The position numbers and the translations under genes were made by a program. A stretch of 5,183 nucleotides of DNA, from NCBI GenBank assembly GCA_014379235.1, contig JACMMD010000246.1, forward strand, positions 1 through 5,183, read 5' to 3'. Positions 1-5,183 of the stretch are shown here, in pieces (positions within the stretch are counted from its first letter, which is position 1; each line of letters opens with the position of its first letter). The notes beneath the pieces are model-generated. The model saw nothing but the letters and a program-made list of their open reading frames with translations. It made no database searches and was not told where the DNA came from. Source of the stretch: Anaerolineae bacterium. GTDB lineage: Bacteria > Chloroflexota > Anaerolineae > Aggregatilineales > Phototrophicaceae.

Positions 1-432
1 CTCGCGAGCCTGCGCGGCGTGCCGACACTTGTTTTTTTTGGATTCACTCGCTGCCCTGACATTTGTCCAGCCGCTTTGACGAAACTGAAGCTCCTACATG
101 AGTCAAGCGGCGGCACATTGAAGAGCGCGCGGGTGGTGTTGATCAGCGTGGACGGCGAGCGTGATACTCCCGCTGTGATGAAGAAGTACCTCGCGGCGTT
201 TCCCTCGAACTTCATCGGCCTCACCGGAAATTCTCGCGCCGTCGCCAACATCGCGGCGCGTTTCTCCGCAGTGGCGTTTAAAGAACAATCGGATCAGAAA
301 GGTAACTACGGGTACTTCCACTCCAGCCAGGTTTTCCTATTAGACAAGGAGGGCCGGCTTCGAGCGTCGTTCAACGATGCATCCCTCGAAAGCATGGTGA
401 CTGTCACGCGGCTTGTTTTCGACGAAAAATAA
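1..432 (+). CDS. SCO1/SenC-family copper chaperone / thiol-disulfide protein, 5'-truncated by window edge
   Basis: The frame is open from base 1, so the N-terminus (signal or membrane anchor) lies outside the window and the in-frame GTG at 19 is not the real start. 143 residues are visible; family members are usually about 190-220. The fold is thioredoxin-like. The sequence reads LRGVPTLVFFGFTRCPDICP, the SCO signature with the CX3C copper/redox pair (Cys codons at 52-54 and 64-66). The conserved histidine is in YFHSSQVFLLDKEG (His codon 319-321), completing the usual Cys-Cys-His copper-binding set. By family knowledge, such proteins act on the periplasmic side of the inner membrane, delivering copper to the CuA site of cytochrome oxidase or reducing its cysteines. 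The visible residues do not decide between these roles. It is convergent with the next gene, 91 bp away, and I see no convincing terminator between them. Confidence 0.95.
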   Translation, partial: LASLRGVPTLVFFGFTRCPDICPAALTKLKLLHESSGGTLKSARVVLISVDGERDTPAVMKKYLAAFPSNFIGLTGNSRAVANIAARFSAVAFKEQSDQKGNYGYFHSSQVFLLDKEGRLRASFNDASLESMVTVTRLVFDEK

Positions 433-523
433 ATCTCCCTGCATCCATCGGCACCGCACACCGAGGCGATCACCGACCCGTCATCGCAGACTCTCGAGAT
501 ACCACAGACCGCTTCCGCAATCT

Positions 524-1507
524 TTAAAAGTAGGTCGTGAACGCGATGCCCGCAAATGCCACTGTATCAATCGATTCGCTCTTGCTAGCGCCAAGTTGCA
601 GATCGATGTTCGAGTCTTTAAGCACGCTGCGGGTCACTCCGACCGTGTACGTCTCAGTCGTTAACCCCTGAAACTCGTCGCGGCCATGTTGATAGGCCAA
701 ACGCCAACGGGCGGTGTCGCTGAGATAACTCACGCCAGCGCCAAGCTCCGCCGCCAAAAGACTATTCTCGCTGTACTTCGACAGATATCTCGCCGCCATT
801 CGCGACAGGCGCTGAGTCAGTGTACTTGCCAGCTGCACAAATTCCAGACGATTTGTACTGGCTAGTGCATTCAATCCTGGGCTGTCAAACGCGCATTCGT
901 GTGAACCATATCGATACTGCATGCCGCTGACATAAGCACCCCATGATTCGCCGTCTACACCCGCCACCGCACCATAGCCGCTGTTGGTCAAGCTGCAGGT
1001 GGCCGTGGAAAATATAGGAACGAAAGTTCCATCGCGACGCCGCACCACCGTGTTTGCTCTGAACGAATCGAATTCGCTTTTGCGATATTCGCCTTTCGCT
1101 TCCACATGCCAGCCACCGGAACGCAGCATCAGACTCAATGTAGCTTCTTTGCCCTGAACGACATCGACATTGTCGAACCAATGACCGCCAATAGAAAAGC
1201 CAAACGTATCGCCATTACGCGAGAAGCCGACGGTAGCGGCGTTGCTGCTAAGGTCGGCGTCATTGTCGGTAGAACTACTGCCGCTAACAGCGACAAACAG
1301 GTTGGTCATTGTTGTTGGTGAGAAACTCAAGCTGGTATCGAGCCCAAAGCTATGTTGGCTGTCGTACTGACCACCGCCGCTCCACGACCACTTGGATGTC
1401 TCGGCGCTCACGTTCGGGTTGTCATCGCCCGCTTTCGCCTCATTGCAACCGAGCATCACCATTGTTCCAACCAAAATGCCAACAGGAAGACGTCTCGCAG
1501 CTGGCAT
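524..1507 (-). CDS. Exported hypothetical protein, probable outer-membrane beta-barrel
   Basis: 327 residues from the chosen ATG at 1507. The frame extends to a TTG at 1519, but that stretch (TTGGAGAAAATAATG) contains a GGAG Shine-Dalgarno seven bases before the ATG, so the TTG is part of the ribosome-binding site. The N-terminus is a signal peptide: RR at residues 5-6, a hydrophobic core at about 7-20, and AKA|GD at 24-27 as a plausible signal peptidase I site. MLGC at 18-21 is a weak alternative lipobox. The mature protein is rich in alternating polar/hydrophobic segments with Gly, Ser, Thr and aromatics, and ends AFAGIAFTTYF; a terminal Phe in an amphipathic strand is the typical recognition signal of Gram-negative outer-membrane barrels. 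Cys171 and Cys205 could form a disulfide. I recognise no specific family. Function is unknown; a porin-like or structural barrel is inferred from composition only. It is divergent from the small-gene pair and convergent with the SCO gene. Confidence 0.8.
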   Translation of the reverse strand: MPAARRLPVGILVGTMVMLGCNEAKAGDDNPNVSAETSKWSWSGGGQYDSQHSFGLDTSLSFSPTTMTNLFVAVSGSSSTDNDADLSSNAATVGFSRNGDTFGFSIGGHWFDNVDVVQGKEATLSLMLRSGGWHVEAKGEYRKSEFDSFRANTVVRRRDGTFVPIFSTATCSLTNSGYGAVAGVDGESWGAYVSGMQYRYGSHECAFDSPGLNALASTNRLEFVQLASTLTQRLSRMAARYLSKYSENSLLAAELGAGVSYLSDTARWRLAYQHGRDEFQGLTTETYTVGVTRSVLKDSNIDLQLGASKSESIDTVAFAGIAFTTYF

Positions 1508-1513
1508 TATTTT

Positions 1514-1517
1514 CTCC
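1514..1517 (-). promoter_or_regulatory. Ribosome-binding site that decides the start of the barrel gene
   Basis: GGAG on the minus strand, with six bases (1508-1513) between it and the ATG at 1505-1507. It overlaps the upstream in-frame TTG, which argues against that TTG as the start codon. Confidence 0.75.
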
Positions 1518-1553
1518 AATTTGTTCTATGGTGCAAAAAAGACGCAAGATAGT

Positions 1554-1583
1554 AGCGTATCGCGTGCACGCGGGAAGAGTCAA
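1554..1583 (-). promoter_or_regulatory. Candidate sigma-70-type promoter of the barrel gene with a palindrome in the spacer
   Basis: On the minus strand, TTGACT (1578-1583) matches the -35 consensus at 5 of 6 positions. It is followed after 18 bases by TACGCT (1554-1559), a weak -10 element matching 3 of 6. The resulting leader to the ATG at 1507 would be about 40 nt. The perfect 12-nt palindrome CGCGTGCACGCG (1561-1572) lies wholly inside the spacer, where a bound dimeric regulator would block polymerase. The -35 match and spacing are visible; promoter activity and operator function are inference. Confidence 0.4.
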
Positions 1584-1711
1584 AACACGTCCCTGCCTCG
1601 CGTTGAGTAGAACGAAAAGTGTTACGGCGAGGACATCCCGAAGTATTTGTCCAGCGGGATGCATCGAATTGACGCCCGTTCCTCTGGTTCTTCGGCTTGT
1701 AGCTAATACCA

Positions 1712-2162
1712 GTCAAAAAAATAAACATCAAAAAAAGCAGCGCGCTGGTCAACGTCGATCACCGAGTCGCGTTAAGAACGCTGTGTAACAAGAGTGTAGT
1801 GAGAAAATGTGTTTTCCATGGATAGGAAGCATCGTTTTCGCATTTGCTCGTACGAATAGTCATCGGGATCGCTTCATGCGGTTACGGTAAATTAAACGCT
1901 AGGAGATTGAATCATGAAAGCACTGAGCCTGATTTTCGCTTCGCTTATTCTTATTAGTGGCCCTGCGTATGCAGAAAAAGCCCCAATACAGCCCCGCGTG
2001 ACAAAGGTGTCACCCCGCATTGTTCGCGTTAGGCCACCCGTACGCCCGGTCGCACCGACGCTAGTTCCCAAGTCAGCGACCGACGCGGAAATTATTAAGG
2101 CGCTAAATAATGGTACGCAACTGCAATCCACCGATACAGCAAGGGTTGTCAATCCGAACCAG
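1712..2162 (+). repeat. Diverged tandem duplication, copy A (upstream block plus 5' part of small gene A)
   Basis: This aligns with 2557-3025. The non-coding part begins GTCAAAAAAATAAACATCAA here and GTCAAAGAAATAAAACATCAA in copy B. It includes the identical 12-mer GGTCAACGTCGA (1747-1758 and 2592-2603), CCGARTCGCGTTA (1762-1774 and 2607-2619), and GCTCGTA followed after 5-6 bases by GTCATCG (1846-1865 and 2718-2736). Similarity resumes at the ribosome-binding site and runs through codon 83 of the gene. The offset shifts between 845 and 872 bases, showing small indels. Downstream of codon 83 the two genes are unrelated. Confidence 0.8.
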
Positions 2163-2459
2163 AATCCAACTGGCTGGGCGACGTTTCCGAACTCCCGCAT
2201 CACGGAAGCTGACACGAATACGGTAGGTACCTTAAAAGCCAACATCCCGAAGGGCCTCACTAGCCGTAGCCCAGATGAGGAAATCAGCATCTCCAGTGTG
2301 GACAGCCGCCGCTGCATGTCGCCGCTTTGCGGGGGCTCATTCATTTCCGAGCCGAACTCCACGAACTTGAGTCTTAGTGGTGTCGACGGCGTGGTCGGTC
2401 CGGAAACCTACGCTGTTAAGGCACCCCCCCAAAACCCACCCGATCCAGTATCGAACTAG
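1914..2459 (+). CDS. Small secreted proline-rich protein A, paralogue of protein B, unknown function
   Basis: 181 residues; the ATG is preceded by AGGAG at an eight-base spacing. Residues 1-20 form a classic Sec signal peptide: Lys2, a hydrophobic core, and cleavage after AYA before EKAP. Residues 21-60 are basic and proline-rich (KAPIQPR, KVSPRIVRVRPPVRPV). About 55 of the first 84 residues are identical to protein B, including the blocks TKVSPRIVRV and QSTDTAR. From residue 85 it has no resemblance to B. Its tail carries Cys134 and Cys139 in RRCMSPLCGG, a possible disulfide or metal pair, then a Ser/Asn-rich stretch and a proline-rich end (APPQNPPDP). I recognise no family. The protein should be exported, to the periplasm or beyond, and is probably largely extended or disordered. 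The non-coding DNA upstream is shared with gene B, suggesting common control. Confidence 0.8.
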   Translation: MKALSLIFASLILISGPAYAEKAPIQPRVTKVSPRIVRVRPPVRPVAPTLVPKSATDAEIIKALNNGTQLQSTDTARVVNPNQNPTGWATFPNSRITEADTNTVGTLKANIPKGLTSRSPDEEISISSVDSRRCMSPLCGGSFISEPNSTNLSLSGVDGVVGPETYAVKAPPQNPPDPVSN

Positions 2460-2523
2460 TCTGGATGCAGTGCCAATGCAATTGAAAGCATCGCATCTAC
2501 GTGGATCGCGTGTCCAGTGACTG

Positions 2524-2545
2524 TCGTGCCCTCATGAGGGCACGA
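2524..2545. terminator. Perfect 22-nt palindrome, possible terminator hairpin of small gene A or operator site
   Basis: The core GTGCCCTCATGAGGGCAC (2526-2543) is extended by two more pairs on each side. As RNA it forms a 9-bp GC-rich stem with a CAUG tetraloop, 64 nt after the stop of small gene A. There is no following U-tract (AGCTGGAACC instead), so it is not a canonical intrinsic terminator. It may act as an RNA-stabilising or weak terminating hairpin, or as DNA recognised by a dimeric regulator of gene B. The symmetry is seen; the role is inferred. Confidence 0.45.
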
Positions 2546-2556
2546 AGCTGGAACCC

Positions 2557-3025
2557 GTCAAAGAAATAAAACATCAACAAAGTGGAGAGCGGGTCAACGT
2601 CGAGAGCCGAATCGCGTTAGGAGGTAAGATGCTACGAGATAGTGATGAGCTACTGTGCAGCTAGGGCTACGTAGCCAATATGCATTTTCCGAAGTTAGGA
2701 TACGCCGCTAATCCATCGCTCGTATTGTCGTCATCGTTTCTCTGGTTATGGTTGATTTTCTTACGGGAGATTGAACATGAAAGCCCTGGTGCTGATCTTC
2801 ACTGCGTTTGCTCTTATCACCAGCCGAGCGTATGCAGAAAAAGCCCCGCTCCAACCTCGCACGACAAAGGTGTCACCGCGCATTGTTCGTGTTAAGCCAC
2901 CCGTACGCACGGTCGTGCCCGCGAAAATTCCTAAGCCAGCCACCGACCCGGTGATTATCAATGCGCCCAATAGTGTCACGCCACAGCAATCAACAGACAC
3001 AGCGAGAACTATTCGTCCGAATCAA
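2557..3025 (+). repeat. Diverged tandem duplication, copy B (upstream block plus 5' part of small gene B)
   Basis: This is the counterpart of 1712-2162. It carries the shared non-coding motifs GGTCAACGTCGA (2592-2603), CCGAATCGCGTTA (2607-2619) and GCTCGTA-N5-GTCATCG (2718-2736), then the ribosome-binding site and first 83 codons of small gene B. The extent of the non-coding similarity suggests the duplicated unit was a gene with its whole control region. Confidence 0.8.
2765..2769 (+). promoter_or_regulatory. Ribosome-binding site that decides the start of small gene B
   Basis: GGGAG lies seven bases before the ATG at 2777. An in-frame TTG at 2771 is only one base away from it, too close for initiation. 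The alignment with small gene A (AGGAGATTGAATCATGAAAG against GGGAGATTGAACATGAAAG) puts both starts at ATGAAAGC. Confidence 0.8.
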
Positions 3026-3226
3026 ACGGTGAATCTGTTGGAAGGGCAAAACACAGGCGACAGCGGTAAAACCAGCAAGCGCAAACGCCGCGCCGAAAAG
3101 GTGGTGAACAAAGATCGAGTGCTGGGACTCGTCGATGAAAACAACGATGCCAGCGCGCCCGAGGAAGATGTGGAGCAGCATGAGGACGGACAAAGTGGTA
3201 CGGAGCCCTCCGACCCAGCTGAATGA
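2777..3226 (+). CDS. Small secreted proline-rich protein B, paralogue of protein A, unknown function
   Basis: 149 residues from ATG 2777. Residues 1-20 are a Sec signal peptide ending AYA before EKAP, as in protein A. Residues 21-60 are proline-rich and basic (PLQPRTTKVSPRIVRVKPPVR, then PAKIPKP). Similarity to A stops near residue 84. The unique tail has a basic patch KRKRR (101-105) followed by a strongly acidic C-terminus (EEDVEQHEDG, ending DPAE), with no cysteines. Many nucleotide differences from gene A in the conserved part are at third codon positions (for example CAG/CAA, CCC/CCT, CGC/CGT), so the sense frame has been under protein-level selection. No known family is recognised; it is likely an exported, charged, mostly disordered protein. 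Its 3' end faces the TonB-dependent receptor gene across 82 bp, which contain no clear terminator. Confidence 0.8.
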   Translation: MKALVLIFTAFALITSRAYAEKAPLQPRTTKVSPRIVRVKPPVRTVVPAKIPKPATDPVIINAPNSVTPQQSTDTARTIRPNQTVNLLEGQNTGDSGKTSKRKRRAEKVVNKDRVLGLVDENNDASAPEEDVEQHEDGQSGTEPSDPAE

Positions 3227-3308
3227 CCGCTCCGCCCGTAAAAAAGTCGTCCGATAACAAAATGGGAGCTAAGTAACGAATGTTTTTCGACTGGTCATCG
3301 TTAGACTG

Positions 3309-5183
3309 TTAGAAAGTGAGCTTGATCCCGACCGAGGGAAGAAACGGCAGACTTTCTTCTTCCTCTAACGTGTAGTCCGAAGATCCCGGCACTGGCTTGT
3401 ACTGTGCGGCGCCGCCGTTACGGCGTGCATATATATTGATGATGTCGGCGTAAACGCTGCCTTGTAGCTTGCGCAAATTTAATTGATATTCGACACGAAC
3501 ATCTAAACGATGATATGGCGATGCGCGCGAACTATTTAAATCACCATAGAGCGGAAGAAAAAAGCCGGGAAAGCTAGGGTTGGGCGTGTTGCCGACGATC
3601 GGTGTGTAGGGCAGGCCGCTCCGGAACTGCCATCGCAAACCCGCATCCAGCGCTTTGTTGATTCGGTAGCTGGCAACGAGATTGGCGACCACCGGCGTGT
3701 CGTACTCGAAGCGCGAGGTGTTGTTGTTCAGTTCGTTGTGTCGCTTGGCTTTCGCCAAACTCAGTGCAAGCCACCCATACCAACGATTTGCACCGCGGAT
3801 GGCGGCCCGCTCGTCGCGATTCTTATTGATCATGAGCTCTGCGCCATACGCCGTGCCGGTAGCGCGATTCACATACTGCTCGCCGCTGGCGACGTCGACA
3901 ATTAAATTGTCCAGTTCTTTGTAGTACACATCGGTGTTCCACGACCAACCGTGATCCAGTTTCTGCGTAACTCCTACTACATAGTGAGTCGCGGAGGGAG
4001 AGACCAGAGTTGGGTTGCCCAGTGTGGGAACCATTTGGCCAACGCGCGGAAGTTGGTGATACTTGCCCCACGATGCATGCGTGCTCCACTGTGCATTCAA
4101 TTGCCACTCTGCAGCGACGCGGGGCTCGACGTAGGTTTCGTCAAGATAATCGTTGTGAGTGGCATGCGCGCCAAACGTCACTGCAACGGGATCGATAAGC
4201 TGCCAGCGATCTTCCACAAAGGCTTCGGTGGTATTCACGGTGATCGAATCTCTTGCAGAAATGAGCGGCCCGCGATTCACGCGGCAATCCGGCGTGAAGT
4301 TAGTGCAGCTGCGAAAGCGAAAGCGTAGATCGTAATCGTATCTAGCGCGCTGATATTCGCCGCCCAGGCCAAGCGCATGATGTTTACCAGCCTGTCGCGT
4401 GTAGTGGCTTTTGATGGTCAACAGATTGGAGTCCGTATTACTGAACTCGGCGCCATTCCCGCTACTTAAGTGACGTGCTTCGTCCAGGTGGCCCACAGCA
4501 GTCTGTAAGCGATTAACGTCATCGGTGTACAGCCAGTTCACGCCCTCACTGACAAAGCGTGTTTTTAGACGCGCCTCGCCAGCGACGCCGGGGTCGATTA
4601 ATGCAATGTCGGACTCGTTGCCTAGCGACACCGCGGTCTCGTCCTGTGCACCGATTCCTAAAAACGAAATACGGTTGTGTTCATCGACCAGCCACGAGTA
4701 TTTCAATTGAAAGTCGCGGGCGCGCGGATAATTTCGAAACGAAATATCTTCTTCCTCTTCGATGGTCTCGGCACGTAGCTTGAGTAGCAGATGGATAAGG
4801 CTCTCACGTACGGACACGTACATGGCTTGCGAATCGGTAATTTGACCTTCCGCCGATGCGCCAACGCGCAAGAAACTGGCATCCACCGTATAGCTCCATG
4901 GTTGCTGGCGCGGCTCGCGCAGTGTGACGTCAAAGATTGCGCCGGTGGCTTTGCCGTAGCGCGAACCAAAGCCCGCGGACTTGACGCCAAAATCGCGCAG
5001 CAAGTTCTCGTTGAAGATACTGAAGCCGAAGTCATGGAAGACATAGCCTGCCGGCAGAAAGTCGATCAAAAACGCGTTGTCGTCTGGGCCGGAACCCCGC
5101 ACTGCTGGTGCGCCGCCGATTTCTTGAGTTTGAATAATGCCCGGCAAGCTATACACCGCTTGCATGGGATCGCCAAACGAGCC
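3309..5183 (-). CDS. TonB-dependent outer-membrane receptor, N-terminus beyond window edge
   Basis: 624 residues are visible. The frame is open to the window end, and the ATG at 5165 is internal: the residues read GSFGDPMQAVYSLPGI, the start of the conserved plug domain. The signal peptide, any N-terminal extension and the TonB box are therefore missing. The plug runs to about residue 91, with VRGSGPDDNAFLID (28-41) and FGSRYGKATGAIFDV (72-86). The rest is the 22-strand-type barrel, with the usual late motifs RLDVRVEYQLNL and YADIINIYARRN, ending PSVGIKLTF with the terminal Phe recognised by the barrel-assembly machinery. Cys293 and Cys300 (CTNFTPDC) probably close a disulfide in a surface loop. 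Such receptors import siderophores, cobalamin, metals or glycans using TonB-ExbBD energy; the substrate cannot be read from this fragment. It is convergent with small gene B. Confidence 0.94.
   Translation of the reverse strand, partial: GSFGDPMQAVYSLPGIIQTQEIGGAPAVRGSGPDDNAFLIDFLPAGYVFHDFGFSIFNENLLRDFGVKSAGFGSRYGKATGAIFDVTLREPRQQPWSYTVDASFLRVGASAEGQITDSQAMYVSVRESLIHLLLKLRAETIEEEEDISFRNYPRARDFQLKYSWLVDEHNRISFLGIGAQDETAVSLGNESDIALIDPGVAGEARLKTRFVSEGVNWLYTDDVNRLQTAVGHLDEARHLSSGNGAEFSNTDSNLLTIKSHYTRQAGKHHALGLGGEYQRARYDYDLRFRFRSCTNFTPDCRVNRGPLISARDSITVNTTEAFVEDRWQLIDPVAVTFGAHATHNDYLDETYVEPRVAAEWQLNAQWSTHASWGKYHQLPRVGQMVPTLGNPTLVSPSATHYVVGVTQKLDHGWSWNTDVYYKELDNLIVDVASGEQYVNRATGTAYGAELMINKNRDERAAIRGANRWYGWLALSLAKAKRHNELNNNTSRFEYDTPVVANLVASYRINKALDAGLRWQFRSGLPYTPIVGNTPNPSFPGFFLPLYGDLNSSRASPYHRLDVRVEYQLNLRKLQGSVYADIINIYARRNGGAAQYKPVPGSSDYTLEEEESLPFLPSVGIKLTF

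Larger units (their letters stand above)
1508..1913. other. 406-bp divergent intergenic region
   Basis: This lies between the minus-strand barrel gene and the first small plus-strand gene. The left part holds the barrel gene's ribosome-binding site and candidate promoter. The middle holds an inverted repeat with 7-bp arms (CATCCCG 1634-1640, CGGGATG 1655-1661). From 1712 on, the sequence is related to the DNA upstream of the second small gene. AGGAG at 1901-1905, eight bases before the ATG, is the ribosome-binding site of the first small gene. An open frame running through much of this stretch on the plus strand has no ribosome-binding site and no recognisable protein character, so I see no gene here. 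Confidence 0.7.
2460..2776. other. 317-bp intergenic region between the two paralogues
   Basis: This contains a perfect 22-nt palindrome (2524-2545), the non-coding part of duplication copy B (from 2557), a 12-nt palindrome GGCTACGTAGCC (2665-2676), and the ribosome-binding site of small gene B. A weak promoter-like pair, TTGTCG (2725-2730) and TATGGT (2747-2752) with a 16-base spacer, lies in the last 55 bases; each hexamer matches consensus at only 4 of 6. I see no gene here. Confidence 0.65.

Noticed and set aside
433..523. Bidirectional terminator between the convergent SCO and barrel genes
   Set aside because: Only short arms were found (for example GCGAT 466-470 with ATCGC 483-487), with no T-tract, so there is no support for a hairpin terminator.
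413..664. Plus-strand open frame between the SCO gene and the barrel gene
   Set aside because: It overlaps the ends of both supported genes, and its arginine/histidine-rich composition is typical of a shadow frame.
1309..1788. 159-codon plus-strand open frame crossing the 5' end of the barrel gene and the intergenic region
   Set aside because: No ribosome-binding site, residue composition typical of a random frame, and it overlaps the well-supported minus-strand gene and its promoter.
1807..1890. 27-codon open frame upstream of small gene A, with a weakly similar start (M-x-F-P) at 2680 upstream of gene B; possible leader peptides
   Set aside because: Neither has a good ribosome-binding site, the reading frames differ in length and content after a few codons, and similarity is explained by the duplicated non-coding block.
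1892..2362. Long minus-strand open frame antisense to small gene A, with a similar one (2761-3000) antisense to small gene B
   Set aside because: Their mutual similarity is a mirror of the sense-strand homology. The sense frames have ribosome-binding sites, signal peptides and many third-position differences; the antisense frames have none of these.
1712..3025. Mobile element or insertion sequence as the source of the repeat
   Set aside because: The repeated unit has no transposase, terminal inverted repeats or target-site duplications, and it consists of a gene with its upstream region.
3951..4328. Plus-strand open frames within the TonB-dependent receptor gene
   Set aside because: They lie entirely antisense to a gene with clear plug and barrel motifs and have no independent signals.

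Overview
The window looks like chromosomal DNA of a Gram-negative proteobacterium, most likely a gammaproteobacterium. Moderate G+C, Shine-Dalgarno-led genes, a SCO/SenC-type copper protein, a TonB-dependent receptor and a second barrel-like exported protein ending in Phe all fit this. I cannot name a genus from the sequence. There are no tRNA or rRNA genes, CRISPR arrays or transposase genes.

Layout: (1) 1-432 (+) is the 3' part of a SCO1/SenC-family gene that enters from the left edge. (2) 524-1507 (-) converges on it and encodes an unrecognised exported, probable outer-membrane beta-barrel protein. Its start is moved from a TTG to an internal ATG because the TTG region is the ribosome-binding site. 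(3) 1508-1913 is a divergent intergenic region with a candidate promoter for the barrel gene, and a block that recurs further on. (4) 1914-2459 (+) and 2777-3226 (+) are two small secreted-protein genes. They share signal peptides and a proline-rich basic N-terminal region (about 65% identity over 84 residues) and then diverge completely. (5) The 317-bp gap between them contains a perfect 22-nt palindrome and the second copy of the upstream block. (6) 3309-5183 (-) is the C-terminal 624 residues of a TonB-dependent receptor that continues past the right edge and converges on the second small gene.

The most notable feature is the tandem pair. Non-coding upstream DNA was duplicated together with the gene, the exported proline-rich N-terminal half is under visible purifying selection, and the C-terminal halves are unrelated: one has a CX4C pair, the other a KRKRR patch and an acidic tail. 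I do not recognise this family. The pair lies between two genes for outer-membrane-type proteins, so an envelope role is a reasonable inference, but nothing in the sequence gives a specific function. The SCO gene is probably an independent copper or redox housekeeping function whose operon lies to the left.
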